DNA from: Dendrophyllia cribrosa
Taxonomy: Eukaryota > Cnidaria > Anthozoa > Scleractinia > Dendrophylliidae
DNA: 64,000 nucleotides
Direction: 5' to 3'
NCBI GenBank assembly: GCA_024195265.1
Contig: JAJLRJ010000001.1
Span: 6,367,857-6,431,856 of the forward strand
Below are positions 21,759 through 32,437 of the stretch, piece after piece; positions within the stretch are counted from its first letter, which is position 1, and each line of letters starts with the position of its first letter. The notes under the pieces were generated by a model. That model had not been told where the DNA came from. It saw only the letters and a list, made by a program, of their open reading frames with translations, and did not search any database. A program made the translations under genes and the position numbers.

Positions 21759-21924
21759 TTTTAGCTCCTTGTTTTATATATAGTTCTGTTTCTGAGAAGT
21801 GTTTCTTGGAGCTTGAAGAACCTCCGTTGTTTCATCATGGTGTTATTGCATCCCGACATGGCTTGAACAGATATGGTGATCTGTATTGAAAATCTCACGG
21901 ACGCTAGTGAATTCTTACGTTTTT

Positions 21925-21984
21925 CTTATTAAGCAAGACTCGAGTTTCGGTTCTTAGGTGAACCTCATCAGTTGCTCCCATAAG
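21925..21984 (-). ncRNA. Hammerhead ribozyme, type I (copy 2, different sequence family)
   Basis: Minus strand, 60 nt: stem Ib CUUAU/AUAAG, internal loop GGG/UA, stem I AGCAA/UUGCU, core CUGAUGA (21971-21965), stem II GGUUC/GAACC with loop ACCUAA, core GAAA, short stem III closing around UCGA, and GUC with the predicted cleavage after the C at 21937. Every helix is perfectly paired and every core base is canonical. The stems are unrelated in sequence to the other copies. Confidence 0.88.
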
Positions 21985-22897
21985 TAACTGTCTCGCGGAA
22001 TAATATGAAATTATTCCGTTGTACATGAAATGTTTGCCGCTTTTGTACTCTTGGGAAGGATCGAATGTTCCGTTTTCTCATTGGCTCGTTTAATTGAACC
22101 AATACCATTGGTGTAGTTTCGATCCGACGTTAAGTTGTGTTTCTTTCTGAGGCTTTATTCTTAATTTCATAGCATGTATGATATTTTCTGACACAAAGAA
22201 CAGTTCTTTTAGTGTTGTAGAGAGGAGGTCTCGTGTATGTCTCAATGAATTCAAGATACACTGCATATTTTTTCTACAACAGGCGTGTAATTCTTGTGTC
22301 AAGTTGTGTTTGCTTCATGCGTTCCATAATAGGATATAGTCTTGTGCAACGTAGCGGACTATTCCTAATATATATTTTTCAAATATACGTAATGGCCAAA
22401 AATGGTTTTTAAGTATTACACCTTTTTTAATTAGTAAATGAAAAACAAAGCAATATTTGTCTGAAAAAAAAAATTCGTGCAGAGGGTTTCACCTGCAAAA
22501 AAAAAATCCTGCACAAGCAATGGACGAAAAAAAAAATTCGTGCAAGCTGAAAATCCCCCACCCCCCCCCCCCCCCCCATCACTTTTCTAATGGTCCGTCC
22601 CTAAAGTGCGCCGTTGCAATAAAAAAAGTCCGCCAAAACATGAGCCCACCAAAACAATTTAAGAGCCCGCCAAAAAAAAGATAGCTCGCCTATATGATAG
22701 CCCGCCCTAATAGCCCGCCCATGTAAAGGCGGGCTATGTTTTAGCCCGGCTGGGAGGGTGACCCTGGTACCCGGGTCACCCTCCCTCCATGTAAACAGGC
22801 CCTTAATGTAAACAAGTTTCGTATTACGATGCGCCCTGTGTGATTGGTTGGGTAATTGTATCCACCAAAAGTTGTCAAAAATGTCAAAAAGGGGCGG
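21985..22897. other. No gene; repeats
   Basis: Unassigned sequence with AAAAAAAATTCGTGCA-type repeats (also at 20470-20560), a C-homopolymer at about 22560-22577, and a perfect 13-bp hairpin GGGAGGGTGACCC/GGGTCACCCTCCC at 22752-22785. The minus-strand frame at 22090-22302 is not recognisable. Confidence 0.5.
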
Positions 22898-23006
22898 CTA
22901 CTCAAAAAGCCCACGATACCGAGCAGGCGGTTTCTCGCGGCTTCGCCGCTCGAAACTCGCGCGAATTCAGCATCGCGCGCAAAAAAACCGACAGCTGTGC
23001 AGGCTA

Positions 23007-23659
23007 CGCCAAAACCTACCAGTTTTGTTTAATTTTCATTACTCACTATGATGATTGCATGTAATAATCATCTGTTATTCCCAAAATAATATTTTGTCAG
23101 TTACCTCTTATTCCTTAAACCCTAAAGAAAAAAAAAACACTTTTACTTACTTGTGGATAATGTCGGGGTCATCAAACGAAATTCGCATGAAATGGAAAGA
23201 GTCACGCTTGTGTTTTCTCTCAATCAACATGTGTCCTCGTACCCATTGTCTTCGTTCCCCTTGACCAGCGGTCGGGAAACGAGCTTCTTCAAGCTTGCGC
23301 AGTAAGGAGCGAAGCTGACTCGAGGTACTACTCAATCTGCATTCCTTCCAACTTTGGAAACTTCAATCGCTTTCGACATCTTGAAATACAGAGGTTGGTC
23401 TTAATAGCTTTTTGTAATATTCTTTCCGTCTAATTTATACCTTGAAACATCAAAATGCAATGATTTTTTTAAACAGAACTGAGCCTGGTTTCAATTTGTG
23501 TTAACACGCAATTCCTGAGAGTGTGCTCATTTCACGAGTCAAGTTCGAGCCCGAGTGTCGACTCAATTTCGAGTCACGAGTCAAGTTCGAAAAAAATATT
23601 TATTCCTTTTTTTTCTCGGTTCGTTTTGTTTTACTATAATTATTGTTGTCTAAATAGTC
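23007..23659. other. No gene seen
   Basis: Short frames only. GAGTC(A)CGAGTCAAGTTCGA repeats occur near 23535-23590. Confidence 0.4.
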
Positions 23660-24105
23660 TCACAGTGGTAAACAGCCCGAACAACACGGTATCCCCGTAA
23701 GAATAATGAATAGCATTACATTGGATTTCTACTTGCAAAGAGCAGCTTGAAATTATGGGATATCATTAAGTCAGGCCGCCACCGGGATGGTATCTTTCCC
23801 GTGGTGGTGGCACCATAACAGAGAAAAGATGGCGACCGCGAAAGGGAGTAAAAGGGGGAAAAATGCCAAAGAAGATTAGGGTTAGGGTTAGGGTTCTCAG
23901 GGTTAGGGTTAGGGTTAGGGTTAGGGTCAGGGTCACGAGCTGGAAAAATTGTCACCGCGCCGTTGCTTCCATATTATTTTAAGTCTTCGTTCCACTTCGT
24001 TAAGTAGCCTGAATTAATGATTATCCATTATTTCAAGCTGCTCTTTGCAAGTAATGCTATTCATTATTCTTGAGGGGATATCGTATTGGCCCGAAACACT
24101 GGGGA
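23660..24105. mobile_element. Foldback enclosing telomere-type repeats
   Basis: Arms near 23695-23777 and 24005-24090 share GAATAATGAATAGCATTAC and TTGCAAAGAGCAGCTTGAAA in opposite orientation. A 22-base insertion splits the left arm. The loop contains the TTAGGG tract. Confidence 0.75.
23876..23937 (+). repeat. Interstitial telomeric repeat
   Basis: About nine TTAGGG units with a CTCAGGG break and a decayed GTCAGGGTCA end. TTAGGG is the telomere repeat of most animals, cnidarians included. Confidence 0.9.
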
Positions 24106-24250
24106 AAGAACAATCATTTGAGATATTAAAAACAAAGACAAAAGCTTAATTTATTCGCACGCATATGTGGACTTCAATTTGCCATTCGTACGGGAGTCCA
24201 GAAGTTTTGTAGAATTTCCATGTAATCACTTATTCTTGCTGATCCAGAAT

Positions 24251-24397
24251 ATAGGTGGTTTGCAACCAATCTCCAGAGACATAGATAACAATAGTGAAAC
24301 GAACAAATGCTGGTGGACAAACAAAAGGAGCTAATGAGAGAACTATTGTTTATGTCCACCAGCAAGGCGGCGATGACGTAACATGAAAACCACCTAT
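24251..24397. mobile_element. MITE with ATAGGTGGTTT ends, copy 1
   Basis: 147 bases, ATAGGTGGTTT to AACCACCTAT, containing AACAATAGTGAAACGAACAA and AGAGAACTATTGTTTATGTC. Copies lie at 24897-25044 and 25078-25268. Confidence 0.82.
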
Positions 24398-24559
24398 TAT
24401 ATCCTTGTTTAGTGTAGTCTCCCACGCAGCCGTTTTTTGTCTCGAGGTGACTCGCTTGAAATGCAAAATGCGCTCATCTGTGACCTGGATGTAATTTCGC
24501 AACGGCAAACTTTTGGTTATAACTTCTTTGTTTTTTACTCTATTGCAATAATTCAGATT

Positions 24560-24767
24560 TAGGCTTCGTTGTTTTACGAATGGTAATTAAATTTGACAAT
24601 TCGTCAGGGGGGACCGAATTGACTTTACCGTATGCTTGACATACAATTGGCGAATGCTCACAAACAATGGTTCCATTGGAGCATATATGCCTGAGAACTA
24701 CACCCCAGGGTATGGTGTTACCCCCCTGACGAATTGTCAAATTACCATTCGTAAACAACGAAGCCTA
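24560..24767. mobile_element. Nested MITE with TAGGCTTCGTTGTTT ends
   Basis: Arms of about 50 bases (TACGAATGGTAATT, TTTGACAATTCGTCAGGGGG) face each other around a ~105-base centre. Confidence 0.8.
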
Positions 24768-24896
24768 TAAAAATCTGCGTGCAAGACCATAGCGCGAATG
24801 CCGCAGTTTCGACAAGTTGTTTATCAACCAGGAAAACACTTAGAGTGACCAAAACCGGTTCGTAAGTTTCACCAATACTACCAGTTTCTTGTCGTT

Positions 24897-25044
24897 ATAG
24901 GTGGTTTGCAATCAATCTCTAGAGACATAGATAACAATAGTGAAACGAACAAATGCTGGTGGACGAACAAAAGGAGCTAATGAGAGAACTATTGTTTATG
25001 TCCACCAGCATGGCGGCGATGACGTAACATGAAAACCAGCTATA
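24897..25044. mobile_element. MITE with ATAGGTGGTTT ends, copy 2
   Basis: Nearly identical to the unit at 24251-24397, same orientation. Confidence 0.82.
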
Positions 25045-25077
25045 TGTTTTAGGAGCAAAATAATATATAATCTACAT

Positions 25078-25268
25078 TAACAATAGTTCTCTTATTAGCT
25101 CCTTTTGTTCGTCCACCAGCATTTGTTCGTTTTTTAGGTAGTATTTAGTGTCCCCAGTTAGTGGTTGTATAACTGCTATTTTAGATTTGACACATGAATA
25201 AAGGTTGTTGTTGTTGTTGTTTCACTATTGTTATGTATGTCTCTAGAGATTGATTGCAAACCACCTAT
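25078..25268. mobile_element. MITE with ATAGGTGGTTT ends, inverted copy 3, interrupted
   Basis: Reverse-orientation copy broken near 25134-25221 by an ~88-base insert ending in a TTG run, probably a small retroposon tail. Confidence 0.7.
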
Positions 25269-26554
25269 ACAACATATTCTTGGTGTTGAGTGTCCATGAT
25301 TATTATTTTTCAAGGCGCAATAAATATTTATTTCACCTCGGGTGGAAATAAGCTCCTAAGTTGACGGCATTTCTGTTGCAGCATTTCTGTTCCGACGAAT
25401 TTTTTGTAACTTGGCCACATTCTAGACTATATCAAAGGAACTCGATTTGCAAATTTTGAGCCAAATAAAAAGGACCAATTTTGTTCTAGGAGGGCCTCAA
25501 TGTGAATTGAGGGGTTTGCGCAAATCCAGATTTTGGCTCCTGTATTTATTTCGAAGAAAATCGGTTCATATTTATCCCGGCGTATCACATCGAACGTTCG
25601 GTTTTCGAACTCAATCGAAATCTTTCGTCGGATTTCCCTGGCTTGTCGCTTCCCCAACTTGACTCGATTTTCACGGGAACATTCACTCCGCCGCCAGCTC
25701 TCCATCTGCCCTTTAGGTCATTTTTAATACTGGATTTCCTGTCACCGTGATCAGTTGTGAAACCCGGGATGAAAATTAATCAATTAACATACAAATATCT
25801 CAAGAACTGAATTGCCAACAAATAAAAATAAACCCGGGAAATAAAACACTCGTGAAACTTACACTGAAATTTTTATGTCGAGAATTCAGTTGGATGTCGA
25901 AGTTGCTCCCACAACCTCAGGGAAGGTTTGAGGCAGGACAATCCGAGGCCCATTGCCAACATTCTTTGTACCAAATATGAATTAACAGTTTCGGCCGCGT
26001 ATTATGGTCACGGGTTTAGTCGTGGTTATGATCAGTTCACCATCATCGTGACTCGAGACACTGTTTTCAAGATCCCTGTTTCCTGTGATTTTGACCTGAA
26101 AAAAAAAGAATCATTCTACTAATTCGTGTGATCTTTCTGTCGTCACTGATGAATGCAAGCCGAATGTCTGCGTTATTCAAACCACGTTATTCCAGATTCT
26201 GCTCTCCGCATCGCTGCTTAAGTGTTCTCGATGAATACGAAAAAATTGTAATGATTGTAGTTTCTACTTTTCCGCCTAAACCATCGAAATTTTATATGCC
26301 ACTGCTTGTGTCCCAGTGCGAACTTTGATTCCAGCCCAGGTGCAGTCGGCATTTGCTTCTAGTTCGAAAGGTGTTGCTGCGCAACTCTGACAAGAACCCA
26401 AGTAACCATAAAGTTACGTTTAAAATAAATCAAGGCGGGCATCTTCTCAGTCATGTGCAATAATATATCGTAATAATACGCCATTTCTGTGAAAATAGAT
26501 TAAAGTTTAACGCGTTCACCAGATCGACTTCAGACTCTTTATTTTGCATTTTAG

Positions 26555-26765
26555 CTCAAAGTTCGATTTCCGAACTCAATCGAACTAAATCGAACCATGA
26601 CCGTTCGATTTCGTTCAATTTTATTCGATATGGTTCGATTTGGTTCGGGCATCGAACTCACAAAAAAATTTTGCGTTCGATTTTGTTCGATGGCCGAACT
26701 ACATCGAACTCTTTCGTTCGATTGAGTTCGATGGGAACTTTGTTCGATTTCGTTCGATGTGATAC
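26555..26765. repeat. TTCGATTT(G/C)GTTCGAT low-complexity repeat
   Basis: Dense ATCGAAC / GTTCGAT units. The minus-strand frame rich in Asn-Arg-Thr across it is a by-product. Confidence 0.8.
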
Positions 26766-26925
26766 ACCAGGATTTATTAATCCATGCTTCATTCAACTAG
26801 GAGATACAAAAATAATTATTGCAATAGAGTAAAAAACAAAGAAGTTACGACCAAAAGTTTGATGTTGGGAAATTGCATCCAGGTCACAGATGAGCGCATT
26901 TTGCATTTCGAGCGAGTCACCTTGA

Positions 26926-27834
26926 TACAATTTGTTCACACGTGATCGTGAGCTCAAGGTATTATGTCACACAACCTCTCATTCATAGACGGACTATTTA
27001 AAATAAATACAAGACTAAATGTAGGTTGAATAATCGCGAAATGATTTCTTACAAACTCTGTTACAATTAACAATGTAACATAATGAATAAGGTAGGGAAA
27101 TATTATTATGAAAATTCCTCGAGTATTCAAACCCTGATTTGAACTTTATACGGACTGTTCACGCCGATCGGTCTACACTCGGTTGACATATCGGTTGACA
27201 CTCGGTCGAGGGTCGGTCGTCTCTCGGTCGACACTCGGTCAAATTTTCAGAAGCTCTGTCTACTGACCTGATTTCATACGAAATCAAGTCAGTGACGTGA
27301 TTTGCCCAAAATCGGGACAATTTGGGAAAATTTAAGTCAAACTTAAAACAGGGTATTTTAAAAACGACGTGATATTTCGCGCCAAAATCGCGGCAGCTGC
27401 ATAAGGTGCGCCATGTCTCCTACTCGAGTTTGTCTCAACAAATATTGTTTATTTGGAAATTATTCCATTTATAATTGACATAATTGTTAAATTAACTTTT
27501 ACACATATAGCACTCTGTAAGTATTGTCACCATTTTTCAACTAGCGAAATGTAAGCATTGTTTGCGGCGGAAAGACAATCGTAAAAAAATACTCCCAGAA
27601 AAGTATTCCACGATTCATAAGTCGCTCCATGAAGGAGTTTACAGGACTAAATTCATCTGTAAATTACAAGATTATATAAAAGCAAGTAAAATTACAGCAG
27701 TGGTTGCCCCGTCGGACTTTCAACCTCTCAGTCGCTTCATGCGACCATTTTATCTTTTCACTAAGCAATATTTGACAAAATGACGATTGCTGATTGCCTC
27801 ACAGTATTTATCTATTACATCATAATTTGGGAGA
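26926..27834. other. No gene; leader of the second P450 copy at the right end
   Basis: Contains CGGTCGACACT-type repeats at about 27170-27240. Nothing else is recognisable until the conserved P450 leader at 27799-27834. Confidence 0.45.
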
Positions 27835-28659
27835 ATGGATTCCAACAACAAGCACGCTGAACTAGGCCCATATACCTGTTATGTTTCTCTGCCTATTGCC
27901 TTTGTAACAGCTGGCATTGTTGTGTTACTATATATCTTCTGGCGCGAAGCATCTTATGAAGCCCTTCGGAAGAAAATCAACGCTCCAAGCCCGAAGGCGT
28001 GGCCCGTAATTGGCAATTTGCTTGATGCCAGAAAATTTAATGGCATCCATCTCATGTTGTGCGACTACATTAAAACGTACGGCAAGGTGTTCTCATTTAG
28101 CATGGGAGCAAAGCCCATAGTTGTAATTGCTGACCCTGATATCCTGAAGCAGATCCTGGTGAAAGATTTCTGGAACTTTCGAAATCGCTTTATGCAATTG
28201 AAGCTCAACGGGCCAGCAGTTAAAGGACTGTTGTTTGCGCGTGATGAAGAATGGAAGCGTATCCGCACGATACTTACTCCGACATTCAGTGCAAGGAAAA
28301 TGAAAGGAATGGTGTCGATAATCGAGGAATCGTGCGACAGATTGATGGAGAAAATAGAGAACGTTGTTGATACAGGTAAAAGGGATTTTCAGCTGGTCTT
28401 CATTTGTTCTAAATGTATATTTTGGCTAGACGCTACGATCTTTGACTGAGCTAGGTGAGAAAACGCAAAATAGGCCCCCTTTTCCCCACAACAAGCTCGA
28501 TAAAAACACAAATAGCCACTTTACGCCGTCTCCATGGGTAAGACTATTACATAGCGCGGGCTCAATGTTTAAATGCAATCAAAGTATAGAGTAAGGCTGA
28601 TACTACGTAGAACATTTAACGCGACAACGACATGATAGAGCCCAAACTGAAAGCCAAAA

Positions 28660-28714
28660 TGCAACCGTGGACAGCCGTTTCGACCTGGTTGGGTCTCGTC
28701 AGCACGGTATAGCA
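28660..28714 (-). ncRNA. Hammerhead ribozyme, type I (copy 3), in a P450 intron
   Basis: Minus strand: stem Ib UGC/GCA, loop UAUA/UU, stem I CCGUG/CACGG, core CUGACGA (28702-28696), stem II GACC/GGUC, GAAA, stem III AC...GU around GGCU, GUC. Compared with 8813-8867, paired changes preserve stem I (C-G to U-A), stem II (U-A to A-U) and stem Ib (A-U to U-A), while core and loops are nearly constant. It is antisense to the host intron. Confidence 0.87.
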
Positions 28715-29171
28715 GAAAAAAGATAGAAAAACTAGCGCGAACGCCAATTCTTTACCAAAAAGGCCGATGGAGAGATCGAGTGAAACTTCTACCAAATGAG
28801 AAAACGAGAAGTGTCTTTCGAAAATATTAGTTAAGATTGGTATACAAAAGAAAGAAATTCTACTTAAAGGGAGACAAGAAAAAAGCTTTCTTAACATTTA
28901 CATCCAATTTACTATGCAAGATGCATCCATTTGATATAAATACAAGTTAAAACGCGCCTTGTAACATGTTAATAAAACAACGGAAAACAATAAAAAACAT
29001 TCAGCGAAATGCTCCCCGTAGCCTCGTTTTGGTGCTTAGCTTGTTTTCGTCCTATAATGTCATAAAATTACTGTTTTCATTCATAACTCTGGCAGACGTT
29101 CTTGAACTCGCGGATTTCTTGACAATAACCTTGAAGTCGATTACATCAAGCATTTTCTTGTAAAGTTCGTC

Positions 29172-29449
29172 TTAAGGCGGGACTCAACCTGAACGCCACC
29201 TAACATGGCTTTAATAAAAATATCTACGTTTCAAGCAATCCAAAAACTCTCTGCCCGTCTCATAAATCTATGAATCTATCCATTAGAATGTGTAGTTAAT
29301 GATAAATAGATGGACACAAAAATAGTCCACTAGCAACCTGGGGCGCTCTTGCGTGGGTATCAGCTGTCTGTTGGTACTCAAATCATTTTCTTTCTTCCCT
29401 TTTTCAGACCTTAAAATTTCATTCAAATTTAGGTTGAGTCCCGCCCTAA
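29172..29449. mobile_element. MITE with TTAAGGCGGGACTC ends
   Basis: TTAAGGCGGGACTCAACCT faces AGGTTGAGTCCCGCCCTAA. The interior (ACCCACGCAAGAGC, CCAGGTTGCTAGT on the minus strand) is shared with 59720-60135. It lies in the pseudogene intron. Confidence 0.82.
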
Positions 29450-29627
29450 TAATTAAATAAAAGATATAATTTTATGATCACAAAACTAGACTTCAATTGG
29501 TTACTATTGTAATTTTTCTAATGGTCGAAGTAAGGCTTCAATATTACCTTTTGTTCGAACAATAGGCCCGCTTTCCTCCCACACAAAAGCGAATAGCATG
29601 AATGTATTTAATGTGGCGTAGTATCAT

Positions 29628-30110
29628 CACAGGCAGCCCAACCGTGGTGTGTGAGTCACATCAAATTACAGATTCGAAGCCGGTACACAGTAATGAAATA
29701 TAGGTAAAAATACGATTTGTCACGGAATTGAGAAGCGATAGAAAAATCGAAAATATTACACAATAAAGACTTTTTACCTTTACTTTATTGTCCCTTGATG
29801 TGTCCTGACCGGTTTAAATGCATTTTTACCACTTTTGTCACTCGCCCCACTATCCACAATAAAAGAAGTGGATACATACAGTGTATAGTGGCGCGAGTGA
29901 CAAAAGTGGTAAAAATGCATTTAAACCGGTCAGGACACATCAAGGGACAATAAAGTAAAGGTAAGAAGTCTTTATTGTGTAATATTTTCGATTTTTCTAT
30001 CGCTTCTCAATTCTGTGACAAATCGTATTTTTACCTATATTACATTACTGTGTACCGGCTTCGAATCTGTAATTTGATGTGACTCACACACCACGGTTGG
30101 GCTGCCTGTG
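29628..30110. mobile_element. Foldback element, CACAGGC ends, 7-bp duplication (copy 2)
   Basis: 483 bases, CACAGGCAGCCCAACCGTGG to its complement, flanked by GTATCAT (29621-29627 and 30111-30117). The arms of about 225 bases are almost perfect mirrors, so it is essentially one long hairpin. Same family as 19009-19402. Confidence 0.92.
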
Positions 30111-30529
30111 GTATCATGGGTAATAAAGTATGTAATGTATGTAATGTAATGTACGATCATGTTGTAAGGAACCGATACTTAACGTTGAAAATCTCGAAGA
30201 TTTCTGTTGGGAAATGTTGATGTTATATTCCAAGCGACCGGATAGTGGACGAACAAAGAGTAACTCCCTATGGTACTTAACAAATTGATGCCAACTTTTT
30301 AGCCTGTTAGTAAAAAAGTTTCATCATTTAAAGAATAATGGAATGCTTTTAGGCATTTATACTTTTGTATGGCACTGGGTTGAACGAAATGGAAGAAAAT
30401 TTCACTCGATCGCTCGATCACACCCTCGATCACTCGCTTGATCGGCTGTTAACATTGAGCCCCGCGATATGTAATGATCACCTGCCTTACCCATGGGGAC
30501 GGCGTTAAAGGGAGGGGAGGGTGGGGAGT

Positions 30530-31048
30530 TGAAGGGGTGGGGGACGGTGAAGCAAAACGCGCAGGAAAGGGGAGGGTCGTAAGGTTGTTACGTATTCACG
30601 AGTTGGCTCATAGGAGGGAGGGAGGGTGGGGAGTTGGACACAGTGGGTGGGGGTCGATGCAGCAAAACACCCAGTGGAGGGGAAGGTCCGAAGGTTGTTT
30701 CGTATTCACAAGTTGGCTCATAGGAGGGAGGGGAGGGTGGGGAGTTGGACACAGGGGGTGGGGGTCGATGCAGCAAAACATCCAGCAGAGGGGAAGGTCC
30801 GAAGGTTGTTTCGTATTCACGAGTTGGCTCATAGGAGGGAGGGGAGGGTGGGGAGTTGCACACAGGGGGTGGGGGTCGATGCAGCAAAACACCCAGTAGA
30901 GGGGAAGGTCCGAAGGTTGTTTCGTATTCACGAGTTGGCTCATAGGAGGGAGGGGAGGGTGGGGAGTTGGACACAGGGGGTGGGGGTCGATGCAGCAAAA
31001 CACCCAGCAGAGGGGAAGGTCCGAAGGTTGTTTTGTACTCATGAGTTG
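30530..31048 (+). repeat. 111-bp G-rich minisatellite in the P450 pseudogene intron
   Basis: Unit starts at 30671, 30782, 30893 and 31004 fix the period at 111; a decayed unit precedes them. Each unit has GGGAGGGGAGGGTGGGGAG, then GGGGGTGGGGGTCG. Because 111 is a multiple of three, long frames stay open on both strands; these are artefacts. The array ends 53 bases before the exon 2 acceptor. Confidence 0.93.
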
Positions 31049-32147
31049 GTTTATAGAAACCTTTGATTGTAACCTTGTGTACGGTTCGGTTCTTTCTTAG
31101 GTGAATCTGTGGACATGTTAGATTTGTTCAGCAGATTGTCGCTTGAAGTTATACTTTCCGCCGCGTTTGGTGTCCAGGCTGACATTCAAAACGACAAGCA
31201 AAGTCTGATGTTTGAGAAAGCGAAGGGGGTGTTCCGCACGCCGTGGATAGTGGGCATTTTGAGATGGTTTCCTCTTGGAGTATATATGATGAGTATTCTT
31301 CGAAAAGTCCGCCGTCAGCAATCGGGAGGCTATTTCGAAAATGTGGCCTCGGATATCATACAACAACGGAAACAAACTGGACCAACAGGGCGACAAGACC
31401 TAATGCATCTGATGCTGACAGCGAATGGGAGTCAACCGAGGAGGGAGTCTCCAAGCTCACGGAAGAAGAGATAATCGGTCAGTGTCGGATCTTTCTTCTT
31501 GCGGGATTCGAAACCTCGAGCAATACAATGGCGTATACCACCTACCACCTGGCTATGAACCCGGAAGTACAAGAAAAGTTAAGGGAGGAAATCAAGGAAG
31601 CAGCCAAGGCAAACCCCGACAGCACACTGGATGAGCTTGCTCACAATATCGAGTACCTGGATTGCGTCATAAACGAGGTGATGCGGCTTAATCCGCCGTT
31701 TGCTCAGTGAAACCGCGCATGTGTCGAAGATTACGAGGTTAATGGCATTCACATTCCCGCGGGACTAGAAGTGATCATTCCTGTGTATTTTCTGCATCGA
31801 GATCCGGATGTTTGGCCCGACCCGGAGAAGTTCGATCCCGAGAGATTCCGAAGCCCCGCCAAAGACACCCGTCACCCGTACCAGTTCTTGCCATTTGGTT
31901 TAGGTCCAAGGTCCTGTATAGGGATGAGATTTGCCCTGATGGAGATCAAGATTGCCTTGGTGAAGTTCTTGATGAAATACAAGTTTGTTCGATCACCCGA
32001 GACCCAAGTTCCCCTGGAAATTTTTGCTGGTGTCACTCTGACTCCAAAACGCGGTGTCCACGTGAAAATAGAATAGGTTTAGGGCCATGTTTGTGTACAA
32101 TTTAACTTTCCTCTTCCTTTCATTTTTATCTTAGTTTTCTTAGGCGC

Positions 32148-32285
32148 TTTAAAGCCGAACCCGCGATATAAAAGGCGGCTGGACTGTCCAACTCATGCAA
32201 ATGAGCAAAATCTATTGTTCTTGTTCATTTGCATTAGATTCGGCGTGGGTCTTTGCCCTTTTATACCGCAGGTTCGTCTTTAAAA
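32148..32285. mobile_element. MITE with TTTAAAGCCGAACC ends
   Basis: TTTAAAGCCGAACCCGCGATAT and GGTTCGTCTTTAAA face each other across about 110 bases. It lies just after the pseudogene's 3' end. Confidence 0.65.
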
Positions 32286-32437
32286 CGTTGACATCTCGTT
32301 ATCACGAACAATTGTTTTTGGTTTCAGCGGAAAACCCGAAATTGTTTCTAAAACTTATCACTTACTAATACGGAACGTCACGGTACACTCAGTTACAGGA
32401 AAGAATTAAGAGAAAGAGCCTGTTTAAGTAGCAGTAC

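Larger units (their letters stand above)
19678..23006. mobile_element. Possible 3.3-kb element with long inverted repeats
   Basis: Left arm 19678-19822 and right arm 22898-23006 share GCGCGCGATGCTGAATTCGC and GGTATCGTGGGCTTTTTGAG in opposite orientation. The left arm has about 40 extra internal bases. Target duplications were not located. The interior holds the zinc-finger-like frame at 20057-20493 and several nested elements. Confidence 0.5.
24440..26925. mobile_element. 2.5-kb element with 110-bp inverted repeats, nested insertions
   Basis: Left arm 24440-24551 and right arm 26810-26925 match as reverse complements (GGTGACTCGCT, GCAAAATGCGCTCATCTGTG, TTTGTTTTTTACTCTATTGC). Several MITEs have inserted inside. 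The minus-strand frame 25427-25705 (92 residues, starting MESWRRSECS) may be a transposase relic but is unrecognised. 25720-26550 shows no gene. Confidence 0.65.
27835..32076 (+). pseudogene. Cytochrome P450, second copy, frameshift and stop
   Basis: Same gene model as the copy at 3.3 kb: exon 1 27835-28375 (541 nt, equal length) with donor GTAAAA; exon 2 from 31101 after TTTCTTAG. Exon 1 is intact (anchor, PSPKAWPVIGNL, WKRIR). In exon 2, one base is missing where the intact gene reads AATGAGGAG (here AATGGGAG, about 31427), shifting the frame. After the helix I motif AGFETSS and ExxR (EVMR), GTA has become TGA (31708-31710). Beyond that the frame is clean through PERF and FGLGPRSCIG to the stop. 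Two lesions argue for a pseudogene, though a base-call error at the first would leave only the stop. Confidence 0.85.

Noticed and set aside
24601..24740. CUGACGA at both arms of a MITE
   Set aside because: It is part of the inverted-repeat terminus; no GAAA segment or stems follow.
30530..31048. CRISPR-like regular repeats
   Set aside because: The units are contiguous minisatellite repeats without spacers, in a eukaryotic intron.
30474..31066. Long overlapping open frames on both strands, 136-146 codons
   Set aside because: They exist because the 111-bp repeat period is a multiple of three. The predicted proteins are pure repeat translations in every frame, inside an intron.
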